Assembly: GCF_013404595.1 (NCBI RefSeq)
Contig: NZ_JABVAX010000003.1
Coordinates: forward strand, 186,001 to 250,000
From: Jannaschia marina
GTDB taxonomy: Bacteria > Pseudomonadota > Alphaproteobacteria > Rhodobacterales > Rhodobacteraceae
Length of the DNA stretch: 64,000 nucleotides
Reading direction: 5' to 3'
Shown: one piece after another, positions 54,421-63,251 of the stretch
How the letters are laid out: each line of letters begins with the position of its first letter
Numbering within the stretch: position 1 is the first letter of the stretch
Notes under the pieces: generated by a model
Seen by the model: the letters and a program-made list of their open reading frames with translations, nothing else
The model's database searches: none
What the model was told of the DNA's origin: nothing
Made by a program: the position numbers and the translations under genes

Positions 54421-54588
54421 ATGGCGAAGATGCGACGCAAGGGCGATCTGCCCACCAAGACTTGCGCGACCTGCGGCAAGCCCTTCGCCTGGCGCAGGAA
54501 GTGGGCCAAGGTCTGGGACGAGGTGCGCTATTGCTCCGACCGGTGCCGCGCGCAGAAAAACTTGCGTGAAGGCGGTAAGATTTCTTGA
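54421..54588 (+). CDS. DUF2256 zinc-ribbon-like small protein
   Basis: A 55-aa protein, [20 protein letters not shown] then PFAWRRKW and YCSDRC. Four cysteines in two CxxC/CxxxC pairs suggest a small zinc ribbon, and the PFxWRKKWxxxW pattern is that of DUF2256. It starts 76 bp from the pepN start, on the other strand. Function is unknown; it often lies near photolyase-like genes in other bacteria, but none is seen here. Confidence 0.88.
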   Translation: MAKMRRKGDLPTKTCATCGKPFAWRRKWAKVWDEVRYCSDRCRAQKNLREGGKIS

Positions 54589-54653
54589 CCAATTTTTGTT
54601 GCCGATAGGAAACCCGTGCCTTACATCGGGGTCAAACGCCCCAGGAGGACCAG

Positions 54654-56786
54654 ATGACCCGCACCGAAAGACATGGACTTCAGGTCTCCGACGATCTCGT
54701 CGCCTTTATCGAGGAGAAGGCGCTCGACGGCCTCGACGTCACGGCCGACGCGTTCTGGAAGGGGTTCTCGGCGCTCGTCCATGACCTCGCGCCGCGCAAC
54801 GCGGAACTGCTGGCCAAGCGGGCGGAGATCCAGGGCAAGATCGACGACTGGCACAAGGATCACGCCGGCAAGCCCCATGACGCGACGGCCTACCGCACCT
54901 TCCTCGAAGAGATCGGCTATCTCGTGCCGGAGGGGGATGATTTCGAGATCGACACCGCCAACGTCGACCCCGAGATCGCCGCGGTGCCCGGGCCGCAGCT
55001 CGTGGTGCCGATCACCAACGCGCGTTACGCGCTCAACGCCGCCAACGCGCGCTGGGGCAGTCTCTACGATGCGCTCTATGGCACGGATGCCTTGGGCGAT
55101 CTGCCCGAGGGCAAGGGCTACGATGCCGAACGTGGCAAACGGGTGATCGCCTGGGGCAAGGATTTCCTCGATCGTTCGATGCCGCTGACGACCGGCAGCT
55201 GGTCGGACGTGACCGACCTCGACGCCGACGACAGCGGGCTAACGCTCACCGGCGCGGGCGAGCTGACGGACAGCACGGCCTACGGTGGCTGGGTCAAGGA
55301 CGGTGCCACACTCCGCGTCCTTCTGCGCAACAACGGCCTCGGCATCGTGCTCGTCATCGACCGCGCGGGAGCGATCGGGGCGAGAGACCCGATGGGACTC
55401 GACGCGATCCACCTCGAATCCGCCCTCTCTGCGATCATGGATTGCGAGGACTCGGTCGCCTGCGTCGATGCCGCGGACAAGATCGTCGCCTATTCCAACT
55501 GGCTCGGGCTCATGCGGGGCGACCTCGAGGAGGCGGTGTCGAAGGGGGGGACGACCTTCACGCGGAAGCTGAACCCGGACATGGAGTTCAACGGGCCGGG
55601 CGGCCTCGTGACCTGCAAGGGCCGGGCGCTCATGCTCATCCGCAATGTCGGCCACCTGATGACGAACCCCGCGATCCGCCTGAAGGATGGCAGCGAGATC
55701 CCCGAGGGCCTGATGGATGCGGCGATCACCACGCTGATCGCCATGCATGACCTTGCCCGCGACGGCGGCAATTCGACCGAGGGCAGCGTCTACGTCGTGA
55801 AGCCCAAGATGCATGGGCCCGAGGAAGTCGCCTTCGCCGACGAGATCTTCACGCGCGTCGAGACGATGCTGGGCCTGCCCGCGAACACCGTGAAGCTCGG
55901 CATCATGGACGAGGAGCGTCGGACGTCCGCCAACCTCAAGGAGTGCATCCGCGCCGCGAAGTCGCGCGTGGCCTTCATCAACACCGGCTTCCTCGACCGC
56001 ACCGGCGACGAGATCCATACCAGCATGGAAGCCGGGCCGATGCTGCCGAAAGGCGAGATGAAGGCGACGCCCTGGATCAACGCCTACGAGGACCGGAACG
56101 TCGATATCGGGCTTGCCTGCGGTCTCAAGGGGCGGGCGCAGATCGGCAAGGGCATGTGGGCCATGCCCGACCGGATGCAGGCGATGCTGGAACAGAAGAT
56201 CGGGCATCCGAAGTCCGGGGCGACCTGCGCCTGGGTGCCGTCGCCCACCGCCGCCACCCTCCACGCGACGCATTACCACGCGGTCGACGTGCTGGCCCGG
56301 CAGGACGAATTGGCGGCGGGCGGCGCGCGCGGGACGCTCGAAGACCTGCTGACCATCCCCGTCATGGAGGGGCGCAACCTTTCGGACGATGAAGTCACGG
56401 CGGAGATCGAGAACAACGCGCAGGGCATCCTCGGCTACGTCGTCCGCTGGGTCGATGCGGGTGTGGGGTGCTCCAAGGTGCCCGACATCAACGACGTGGG
56501 CCTCATGGAGGATCGCGCGACCTGTCGCATCTCCTCGCAGGCGCTGGCCAACTGGCTCCACCACGGCGTTGTCAGCCGCGAGCAGGTCGAAGCCGGGCTG
56601 CGCAAGATGGCCGCGAAAGTCGACGCGCAAAACGCCGGCGACGCGACCTATCGTCCCATGGCTCCCGATTTCGACGGCATCGCCTACAAGGCCGCACAAG
56701 ACCTCATCTACAAGGGCCGGGAGCAGCCTTCGGGCTATACCGAGCCGGTGCTTCACCGCCGCCGGCTCGAGCTCAAGGCAAGTTGA
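54654..56786 (+). CDS. glcB: Malate synthase G
   Basis: A 710-aa glyoxylate-condensing enzyme (glyoxylate + acetyl-CoA to malate). It is near the ~720-aa length of class G enzymes. Conserved stretches include [47 protein letters not shown] and [15 protein letters not shown], the last around the catalytic region. An AGGAGGA Shine-Dalgarno lies just before the start. A GlcG-like gene follows after 25 bp, as in glycolate-use operons. Confidence 0.96.
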   Translation: MTRTERHGLQVSDDLVAFIEEKALDGLDVTADAFWKGFSALVHDLAPRNAELLAKRAEIQGKIDDWHKDHAGKPHDATAYRTFLEEIGYLVPEGDDFEIDTANVDPEIAAVPGPQLVVPITNARYALNAANARWGSLYDALYGTDALGDLPEGKGYDAERGKRVIAWGKDFLDRSMPLTTGSWSDVTDLDADDSGLTLTGAGELTDSTAYGGWVKDGATLRVLLRNNGLGIVLVIDRAGAIGARDPMGLDAIHLESALSAIMDCEDSVACVDAADKIVAYSNWLGLMRGDLEEAVSKGGTTFTRKLNPDMEFNGPGGLVTCKGRALMLIRNVGHLMTNPAIRLKDGSEIPEGLMDAAITTLIAMHDLARDGGNSTEGSVYVVKPKMHGPEEVAFADEIFTRVETMLGLPANTVKLGIMDEERRTSANLKECIRAAKSRVAFINTGFLDRTGDEIHTSMEAGPMLPKGEMKATPWINAYEDRNVDIGLACGLKGRAQIGKGMWAMPDRMQAMLEQKIGHPKSGATCAWVPSPTAATLHATHYHAVDVLARQDELAAGGARGTLEDLLTIPVMEGRNLSDDEVTAEIENNAQGILGYVVRWVDAGVGCSKVPDINDVGLMEDRATCRISSQALANWLHHGVVSREQVEAGLRKMAAKVDAQNAGDATYRPMAPDFDGIAYKAAQDLIYKGREQPSGYTEPVLHRRRLELKAS

Positions 56787-56811
56787 ACATTGAATTGCAA
56801 GGAATTGAAAA

Positions 56812-57240
56812 ATGGCAGAGATTACCCTGCGTCGCGCGCGTCAGATCATCCGGGGAACCCTGGCCCGGGGCCGCGAGATGGAGCTCAAGCCGCTCTCCGT
56901 CGTCGTTCTCGATTCGGGCGGCCACGTGCGGGCCTTCGAGCGTGAGGACGGAGCCGCCCCGGGCCGCTTCGCGATTGCCCATGGCAAGGCCTATGGTGCC
57001 ATCATGCTCGGCATGGCGGGCAAGGCGCAGATGGAACGTGCCGAGAGCCAGGCCTATTTCATGGAAGCCGTGAACGGCGTTTTCGGCGGAAACGTCGTTC
57101 CGGTGCCGGGCGGGCTGCTTCTGCGGGATGCAAGGGATCGCGTGGTGGGTGCGGTCGGCGTGACCGGGGATACCTCGGACAATGACGCCGAGGCCGGCAT
57201 GGCGGGGATCGTGGCCGCGAAGCTGACCGGCGAAGCCTGA
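56812..57240 (+). CDS. GlcG/HbpS-family heme-degrading/heme-binding-like protein
   Basis: 142 aa, starting MAEITLRRARQIIRGTLA, with the family's SVVVLDSGGHVRAFEREDGA and GAVGVTGDTSDNDAEA segments. GlcG homologues are encoded beside glycolate oxidase and malate synthase genes, and the streptomycete HbpS homologue binds heme. The exact role in glyoxylate metabolism is not known. It is the second gene of the glcB operon. Confidence 0.88.
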   Translation: MAEITLRRARQIIRGTLARGREMELKPLSVVVLDSGGHVRAFEREDGAAPGRFAIAHGKAYGAIMLGMAGKAQMERAESQAYFMEAVNGVFGGNVVPVPGGLLLRDARDRVVGAVGVTGDTSDNDAEAGMAGIVAAKLTGEA

Positions 57241-57333
57241 TCGCATGTGCATCGGCGCATGGCGCGCCCTGCGACGCCGGGGGTAGGCACATTCCCCCGG
57301 TCCGCGTATCTATGCGCCATGCGGAGTTGTACC

Positions 57334-58110
57334 ATGCGCCCGATCGTCGGCATCATTTCGAACCATTACCTCATCAACGACCAGTATCCGGCCCATGCGA
57401 ACGGCGCGATGAACACCGACGCCGTCTCGCAGGTCTCCGGTGCGTTGCCGCTGACGTTTCCGGCCGATCCAGCCGTGCTCGAGGTCGGGGAGCTGCTCGA
57501 GACCTTCGACGGCTTTCTCTTCACGGGGGGGCGGCCGAACGTGCACCCCGAGGAATACGGCGAGACCGAGACGGAGGCACACGGCGAGTTCGATCGCAAC
57601 CGCGACCGCGTGGCCCTGCCTCTGATCCGCGCGGCGGTGGAGCGCGGCCAGCCGATCCTCGGGATCTGCCGCGGGTTTCAGGAGGTTGCCGTCGCCTTCG
57701 GCTCCACGCTCCACCCCGAGATCCGGGACCTGCCGGGTCGCGACAACCATAGGATGCCGCCCGATGGCACGCTCGAGGAGAAATTCGCCTTGCGCCATCC
57801 TGTCCGCTTTACACCCGAAGGCCCCTTCGCCCGCCTGATGGGGGCGGATACGGTGCGGACGAACACGTTGCACGGTCAGGGAATCCTCGATGCCGGCCCG
57901 CGGGTGCGCGTCGACGGATGGGCACCCGATGACACGCCCGAGGCGATCTGGATCGATGGTGCGCCGGGCTTCGCGCTCGCTGTGCAATGGCACCCCGAAT
58001 ACAATGCGGCAGACGATCCGGTGTCCCGCCCGCTCTTCGAAGCCTTCGGCGACGCCTGTCGCGCGTGGCGCGAGGGACGCGGCGACGCACGTCTGCGGCG
58101 CGTGGGCTAG
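57334..58110 (+). CDS. Gamma-glutamyl-gamma-aminobutyrate hydrolase-family (class I glutamine amidotransferase-like)
   Basis: 258 aa from the ATG at 57334, preceded by GGAG at the right spacing; an ATG at 57319 is possible. The nucleophile cysteine is in GICRGFQEVAVAFG and the catalytic histidine in QWHPEYN, the PuuD/peptidase C26 pattern. It hydrolyses gamma-glutamyl bonds, for example in putrescine breakdown. No other puu genes are near. It converges with the amidohydrolase gene at a 1-bp gap. Confidence 0.92.
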   Translation: MRPIVGIISNHYLINDQYPAHANGAMNTDAVSQVSGALPLTFPADPAVLEVGELLETFDGFLFTGGRPNVHPEEYGETETEAHGEFDRNRDRVALPLIRAAVERGQPILGICRGFQEVAVAFGSTLHPEIRDLPGRDNHRMPPDGTLEEKFALRHPVRFTPEGPFARLMGADTVRTNTLHGQGILDAGPRVRVDGWAPDDTPEAIWIDGAPGFALAVQWHPEYNAADDPVSRPLFEAFGDACRAWREGRGDARLRRVG

Positions 58111-58111
58111 A

Positions 58112-58990
58112 CTAGAACCCGTAGAGCGCCGCGGGGTTGTCGACGAGCACAGCGCGCCGCGTCGCCTCGTCCGGGCAGGCCGCATCCAGCAGATCGAGCG
58201 CCGCGCCCGACGGAATGCGGTCGGCTCCGCCGAGCATGATCTGCGGCCAGTCCGACCCCCAGAGGCAGCGCGTCGGGTTCGCGGCCAGCGCTGCCGCCAT
58301 CAGCGGCTCGAGCGCGGCATAGGGCGGGCTGTCGATGCGGTAGGGGGCGGAGAGCTTCAGCCAGACGTCGCCCGCCTCCATGAGCCGCAGCAGCGCCTCG
58401 AAACCGGGATCGTTCCGGCCCCGCGCGACGTCGGGCCAGGCCATATGGTCGAGCACCACCGGGACAGGCAAGGCGGCGATGCGGGGCGCGAGGTCTTCCA
58501 TGTGCTGATCGGCTCGCAGGAGCATCTGCACATGCAGCCCCCTGTCGGCGAGCCGCGGGGCCATGGCTTCGACCCCCTCCCAGCTCAGGACGCCGCCGTG
58601 GACGTAGTTGAGACGCACACCGACGAGGCCCGTCTCCACTAACGCGTCGAGGTCGGCGTCGGTGGCACCATCGGTGACGAGGCCAATACCCCGCGCGCGG
58701 TCGCGCCCGAGCGCGCTAACTGCCCGGGCCGTCAGTCTGTTGTCGGTGCCGTAGAGGATCGACTGCACGACGACGGTGCGCTCGATCCCGAGCGCTTCCA
58801 TCTGTGCGCGGTAGGCGGCGAGATAGCGCTCGAAGTCCCATCCCTCGGCCGGATCCTCGACGCGACCGGGCCAGAGCGGCCCGTCTCCGGGGCCGCCGAG
58901 CAGGTGGATATGCGTGTCGCAGCTGCCTTCGGGCGCGCGTCGGCGGGGCGCGGTCGGCGCGTCGGGCGGGGCGGAACGGGGCAGGGTCAT
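58112..58990 (-). CDS. Amidohydrolase-superfamily TIM-barrel hydrolase (2-pyrone-dicarboxylate hydrolase-like)
   Basis: 292 aa. The metal site starts with CDTHIHLLGG, followed by LDHMAWPD and the final aspartate in WGSDWPQIM. This pattern is that of the amidohydrolase-2 family, which includes 4-sulfomuconolactonase, galactarolactone isomerase/hydrolase and 2-pyrone-4,6-dicarboxylate lactonase. A lactone hydrolase role is the best guess. No pathway partner is next to it. Confidence 0.88.
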   Translation of the reverse strand: MTLPRSAPPDAPTAPRRRAPEGSCDTHIHLLGGPGDGPLWPGRVEDPAEGWDFERYLAAYRAQMEALGIERTVVVQSILYGTDNRLTARAVSALGRDRARGIGLVTDGATDADLDALVETGLVGVRLNYVHGGVLSWEGVEAMAPRLADRGLHVQMLLRADQHMEDLAPRIAALPVPVVLDHMAWPDVARGRNDPGFEALLRLMEAGDVWLKLSAPYRIDSPPYAALEPLMAAALAANPTRCLWGSDWPQIMLGGADRIPSGAALDLLDAACPDEATRRAVLVDNPAALYGF

Positions 58991-59044
58991 GCCGCCACCG
59001 CTAGCCTCTTGCCCGGCCTCCGTCCAGCGGGTCCGGGTGCGCGC

Positions 59045-59230
59045 TCAACTCTCGTTCGGGCCGCGCTTGCTGCGGATCAGCCGTCGGATCATCTCCCAGT
59101 TCTCGGCCTCGGTCACGCGCCCGGCGTCCTGCTCCTCCCGCGCCCGCTTGGCCGAGAGCGCCTCCGCCCGGTCGCCGATCATGTCGTAGAGCCGATGCGC
59201 CTGCCGCGCGGCTTCGCTGTGCTGTAGCAT
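59045..59230 (-). CDS. Small conserved-type hypothetical protein
   Basis: 61 aa, MLQHSEAARQAHRLYDMIGD followed by a charged, helical region (EALSAKRAREEQDAGRVTEAENW). A very good Shine-Dalgarno (AGGAGGGAGAC) lies immediately before the ATG, so the gene is probably translated. It resembles short helical Rhodobacterales proteins with an ARQAHRLYDxIGDRAE pattern. Function is unknown. It is followed by the DNA ligase gene on the same strand upstream side. Confidence 0.75.
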   Translation of the reverse strand: MLQHSEAARQAHRLYDMIGDRAEALSAKRAREEQDAGRVTEAENWEMIRRLIRSKRGPNES

Positions 59231-59293
59231 GTCTCCCTCCTCGGATCGTTGCGAGAGGAGTATAGCATGGATGCCGCCTGTCCGCTCGCGCGA

Positions 59294-60889
59294 TCAACCG
59301 TAGGCCGCCAGTATCTCCAGGAGGTCGTCGTGGGTGTTCGCCTCGGTCACCGGCTTGTCGTGGCGCCAGCGCAGCATCCGGGGGAAGCGCAGTGCCACGC
59401 CCGACTTGTGCCGCGTCGACTTCTGGATGCCCTCGAAGCCGATCTCGAAGACATGCACCGGCGGCACCCGGCGCACGGGCCCGAAGCGTTCGAGCGTGTT
59501 GCGGCGCACCCAATGGGTGATCTTGCGGAACTCGGCGTCCGTCAGACCGGAGTAGGCCTTGGTGAAGGGAACAAGCTCCTGTCCCTTCCAGACGGCGAAG
59601 GTGAAGTCGGTGTAGAGGTTCGCACGCCGCCCGTGGCCGGCCTGTGCATAGATCATGACCGCGTCGATCGTGAGCGGATCGAGCTTCCACTTCCACCAGT
59701 CGCCCCGCTTGCGGCCGACGTGATAGGGGCTGTCGCGCCGTTTCAGCATCAAGCCCTCCGCCGCATGGTCGCGGGCCGTCGCGCGCGTCTCGGCCAACGC
59801 ATCCCAGTTTTCGAACGGTACGAGCGGTGAGAGGGCGACGGGGGCTTCGGGCGCGATGCCGTCCAGCATCGCTTCGAGCCGGGCGCGCCGCTCGGCGAAG
59901 GCGCGCGCGCGCAAGTCGTCGCCGCTTTCTTCGAGCAGATCGTAGGCGCGCAGGATCACCGGAGCCTCGGCCAGCAGCTTCTTCGGCACCGTTTTGCGCC
60001 CGATCCGGGGCTGGAGCGCGTTGAAGTTGCGCGGGGTCTGCGCCTCGGCGTCCCAGACGAGCACCTCCCCGTCGAGCACCGTGCCGTCTGGCAGGAAGTC
60101 GCGCGCGCGGGCGAACTCGGGGAAGCGGTCTGTCATCAGTTCCTCACCCCGGCTCCAGAGGTGGTGTTGTCCGCCGCGCAGGATGAGCTGCCCGCGGATG
60201 CCGTCCCATTTCCATTCCGCCAGCCAGTCCTCCGCCGGCCCGAGGTCGCCGATCTCGTCCACGCCATGCGCCAGGCAGAAGGGGTAGGGCCGGCTCAGCT
60301 TCGCCTCGGGGTCGGGCGCTGTAATGAGGCCGTCGTAGCTCACGGTACCGGGCGTCCAGTCACCCATCAGCCGGTGGGCGAGCTCGGTCTCGGGAATGTC
60401 GGTCGCCTTCGCGAGCGCCCGCGTCATCAGCTTCTGGCTGACGCCCACGCGAAAGCCTCCGGTGATAAGCTTGTTGAAGACGAAGCGTTCGGTGCCCGCG
60501 ACCTCATCCCAGGCGTCGAAGATCGCGGCCTGCCGTTCCGGCTCTTCCAAGCTGGCAAGCCCGCGGATGCGTTCGATCCAGGCGGTCAGGCTGCGGTCGG
60601 CGGTGCCCCGAGGCTCGGGCAGGACGAGGTGGATCGTCTCGGCCAGATCGCCCACTACGTCGTAGCTCGCCTTGAAGAGCCACATCGGCAGCCCCGCGCG
60701 CTCTGCCGCCCATTCCGACAGCCGGCTCGCGTTGACCGTCCGCTTGGGCCGCCGCCCGGAAAGGAGCGCGATCGTCCACAGCCGGTCCTCCTTGGCCGCC
60801 GTGCCGAAGTATTCGGCCAGCGCAGCCGTCTTCACGGAGGTCTTCGTCGTCTGGTCCAGCGCGGTGAAGAGGCGGGCGAAATCCTTCAT
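59294..60889 (-). CDS. ATP-dependent DNA ligase
   Basis: 531 aa with the adenylation motif EWKWDGIRG, catalytic lysine Lys227, and later motifs ILRAYDLLEES, GLMLKRRDSPY and WWKWKLDP (motif V). The N-terminal alpha-helical DNA-binding domain occupies residues 1-200. It belongs to the bacterial ATP-dependent ligase group encoded with a beta-CASP-like exonuclease, thought to act in DNA repair. It overlaps the esterase gene by 4 bp. Confidence 0.93.
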   Translation of the reverse strand: MKDFARLFTALDQTTKTSVKTAALAEYFGTAAKEDRLWTIALLSGRRPKRTVNASRLSEWAAERAGLPMWLFKASYDVVGDLAETIHLVLPEPRGTADRSLTAWIERIRGLASLEEPERQAAIFDAWDEVAGTERFVFNKLITGGFRVGVSQKLMTRALAKATDIPETELAHRLMGDWTPGTVSYDGLITAPDPEAKLSRPYPFCLAHGVDEIGDLGPAEDWLAEWKWDGIRGQLILRGGQHHLWSRGEELMTDRFPEFARARDFLPDGTVLDGEVLVWDAEAQTPRNFNALQPRIGRKTVPKKLLAEAPVILRAYDLLEESGDDLRARAFAERRARLEAMLDGIAPEAPVALSPLVPFENWDALAETRATARDHAAEGLMLKRRDSPYHVGRKRGDWWKWKLDPLTIDAVMIYAQAGHGRRANLYTDFTFAVWKGQELVPFTKAYSGLTDAEFRKITHWVRRNTLERFGPVRRVPPVHVFEIGFEGIQKSTRHKSGVALRFPRMLRWRHDKPVTEANTHDDLLEILAAYG

Positions 60890-61749
60890 GGCGCGGCCCG
60901 GAGGAATGCCCCGATCCGTGCGACGGCTGCATCGGCCTTGGGCGTGCGCCCGACGCAGAGGTGCCAGACATGGGGGACGCCGGCCGTCTTCTCGACCGTC
61001 ACCTTGGCCCTGCCGGTCCGCAGCCGCTCCTCCAGCGCATCCGTGTCCTCCTCCAGAAGCTCACCCTTCGCGCAGTGGATCAGCGTGGGCGGCGCGCCGT
61101 CGAGGTCGGCGTGGACCGGCGAGACGCGCGGGTCCGTCGGGTCGGCCCCGGCGGCATAGTCGCGCCCGACCCGGCGCAAGAGGCTCACCGGAAAGAGCAG
61201 TTCGTCCCGCGTGTCCGGCACCGGGCGATCCGGGTCGAGGTCGGCGGCGGGCGAAACGAGGACGAGATGGGTCGGGGTCATCCCTTCGGCCAGAAGCTCG
61301 GCCAGCGTCACCACCGCCAGGCAGCCGCCGGCGCTGTCGCCACCGAGCGCGAACGGACCCTGTGCGGCCAGCGCATGGGCCACGTCGCGGCAGTCGTCCG
61401 GCGCGGCGGGGAAGGGGTGTTCCGGGGCGAGGCGATAGTCGGGGACGACGACGCGCCGCCCGCTCTGCAGCGCGAGGGCCGAGGCGAGCGTCGCGTAGCT
61501 GCGGGCCGAGCCGAGGACGAAGCCGCCGCCGTGCAGCCAGAGCAGCGTCCCGCTGGATCCGGGCGGCGTGAAGATGCCGCAGCTGATGCCGCCCACCATC
61601 TTCTGAGCCACCTCGACCTCCGAGGGGAGCGCGCGCAGCCCCATCAATCGAAACGCCTGCCGATGCACGGCCCAGGGCAGGGGCAGGCTCAGAATCGGCT
61701 TCACGCCGAACCGCGCGCCGAGGGCGAGGGCCCTGTCGCGCCAGCTCAT
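60886..61749 (-). CDS. Alpha/beta hydrolase fold-3 (HSL-type) esterase
   Basis: 287 aa. The oxyanion-hole motif HGGG is at residues 73-76, the nucleophile Ser139 in GGDSAGG, and the histidine in GVPHVWHL. It is in the hormone-sensitive lipase family and hydrolyses small esters. It is sandwiched by 4-bp overlaps between the exonuclease and ligase genes, where such an enzyme is not expected. Confidence 0.9.
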   Translation of the reverse strand: MSWRDRALALGARFGVKPILSLPLPWAVHRQAFRLMGLRALPSEVEVAQKMVGGISCGIFTPPGSSGTLLWLHGGGFVLGSARSYATLASALALQSGRRVVVPDYRLAPEHPFPAAPDDCRDVAHALAAQGPFALGGDSAGGCLAVVTLAELLAEGMTPTHLVLVSPAADLDPDRPVPDTRDELLFPVSLLRRVGRDYAAGADPTDPRVSPVHADLDGAPPTLIHCAKGELLEEDTDALEERLRTGRAKVTVEKTAGVPHVWHLCVGRTPKADAAVARIGAFLRAAP

Positions 61750-62756
61750 GCGGCGTCCTCCGTGTCGGCCTCGTCGACCAGCTCGTCACCGTAAGCCGTC
61801 TCGACGATGCGGGCGTCGTAGCCCTGGCTCTCCAGCCATTGCCGGAACGTCGCGGTGTAGCCATGGGTCGCGAAGATGCGCTCGGCCCCCGTTTCTCGGA
61901 TCGCGGCGTTCAAGCCTGCCCAGTCGGCGTGGTCGCTGACGACGAAGCCGCGGTCCACCGCGCGCCGCCGGCGCACCCCGCGCAGCGCCATCCAGCCCGA
62001 GGCGAAGGCCGTGGCGGCCGGGCCGAACCGGCGCAGCCATCGTCCTTCGAGCGCGGAGGGTGGAGCGATCAGGAGCGCGCCCGGGTGCGCCTTGGGATCG
62101 GTCTCGGGCGTGACGCGGGTGGTCTCCGGAAGGGCATAGCCCTGGCCGCGCAGGATCTCGTCCACCGCCTCGACCGCGCCATGGGTCAGGATCGGGCCGA
62201 TCGACGGGTCGACGAGCGTCAGGAGCCGCTGCGCCTTGCCGAGGCTGTAGGCTCCGATGGCGCTTGGTCGCCCCTCGGCCGCGTTCGCCTGCCACCAAGC
62301 ATTGATCTCGGTGGCGAGCGTGGCCTCGTCGCGCCAGTCGAAGACCGGCAGGCCGAAGGTGCATTCGGTGATGAAGGCGTGGCAGCTGACGGGCGCGAAA
62401 GGCTCCGAGAGGCCGTCGGGCGTGGTCTTGTAGTCGCCGGAGACGACCCAGATCTCGCCACGGTGCTCGATGCGGATCTGGGCGCTTCCGGGGACGTGGC
62501 CAGCGGGGTGAAAGCTGACGGTGACGCCGTTGATGTCGCGCCTCTCGCCGTAGCGCATCGTCTCGAGCGTGATCTCGCCCAGCCGGTGGCGCAGCACGGG
62601 GGCGGCGGCTTCGGTGGCGAGATAGCGGCGGTGGCCGGCGTAGGCGTGGTCGGCGTGGCCGTGGGTGATGAGCGCGCGTTCGACGGGCTGCCACGGATCG
62701 ACGTGGAAATCGCCGGCGGGGCAGTAGATGCCTTCTTCGCGGAACTCGAGGACCAT
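61746..62756 (-). CDS. Ligase-associated DNA exonuclease (metallo-beta-lactamase fold)
   Basis: 336 aa from the ATG at 62756 (an upstream ATG at 62783 would add nine residues). The metal motif HGHADH is at residues 32-37, with PGSAQI, GDYK and SDHADW later, typical of the beta-CASP nuclease relatives annotated as ligase-associated exonuclease. It would trim DNA ends ahead of the ATP-dependent ligase. Gene order exonuclease-esterase-ligase reads as one transcript. Confidence 0.9.
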   Translation of the reverse strand: MVLEFREEGIYCPAGDFHVDPWQPVERALITHGHADHAYAGHRRYLATEAAAPVLRHRLGEITLETMRYGERRDINGVTVSFHPAGHVPGSAQIRIEHRGEIWVVSGDYKTTPDGLSEPFAPVSCHAFITECTFGLPVFDWRDEATLATEINAWWQANAAEGRPSAIGAYSLGKAQRLLTLVDPSIGPILTHGAVEAVDEILRGQGYALPETTRVTPETDPKAHPGALLIAPPSALEGRWLRRFGPAATAFASGWMALRGVRRRRAVDRGFVVSDHADWAGLNAAIRETGAERIFATHGYTATFRQWLESQGYDARIVETAYGDELVDEADTEDAA

Positions 62757-63065
62757 GGGGGGCAACCTAGCCGGGCCGCCCATCCTGTCACCCCCTGCAG
62801 GTGCGATCCGGGCCGGCGCGTTGCCGATCGGGCGTCCGGGCGATGCGGCGCCGCGGTTTCTCTACTGTGGTGAAACCCGCCCGAATTGGGGCGAATCATC
62901 GGTCGAAGGGACCGAAGGGCTGGCTGGCGCGAGGCCGATTGTGCCCCGGAGCCGCCACAATCGCGTCCGAGAGCCGCCACCGTTCCGCCTAGGTCGACGG
63001 TCCTGCCCAGATCCGGTCCCATTTCGATGCCATAACGGCCTCAATTCGAACTTCGAGGATTTGAC
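62757..63065. other. Intergenic region with an inverted repeat
   Basis: 309 bp between the exonuclease start (minus) and the small membrane protein (plus), so both promoters should be here. A perfect 8-bp inverted repeat, CGATTGTG-N12-CACAATCG (62936-62963), may be an operator. No other gene, RNA or repeat is recognised. Confidence 0.45.
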
Positions 63066-63227
63066 ATGAATTTCTGCTTCAATGGACTGAAGACCGGCTC
63101 GATCTGCCTCGGTGACACGATGGCGCAGCTCCACGGCGAGGAGTTCACGAGCGGGCATCTCGGCCTCGGCATCCTTGGCCTTCTGGCCCTCGCGGTGTTC
63201 GTCTTCATCATTCGCAAGCCCGCCTGA
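63066..63227 (+). CDS. 53-aa single-pass membrane protein
   Basis: Begins MNFCFNGLKTGSICLGDTMA, followed by a C-terminal hydrophobic helix (LGLGILGLLALAVFVFII) and a basic RKPA tail. A good Shine-Dalgarno (GAGGA, 6 bp before the ATG) supports translation. Two cysteines sit in the N-terminal part. No family is recognised; the form suits a small regulatory or assembly peptide of the inner membrane. Its 3' end faces the fliG-like gene 24 bp away. Confidence 0.65.
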   Translation: MNFCFNGLKTGSICLGDTMAQLHGEEFTSGHLGLGILGLLALAVFVFIIRKPA

Positions 63228-63251
63228 GCCGGCCAGGCCTCGCCCAAGCGC

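Noticed and set aside
54589..54653. Possible promoter or riboswitch before glcB
   Set aside because: A TTGACC hexamer (54585-54590) and a 4-bp GGGG/CCCC hairpin are present, but no -10 box or conserved aptamer pattern fits.
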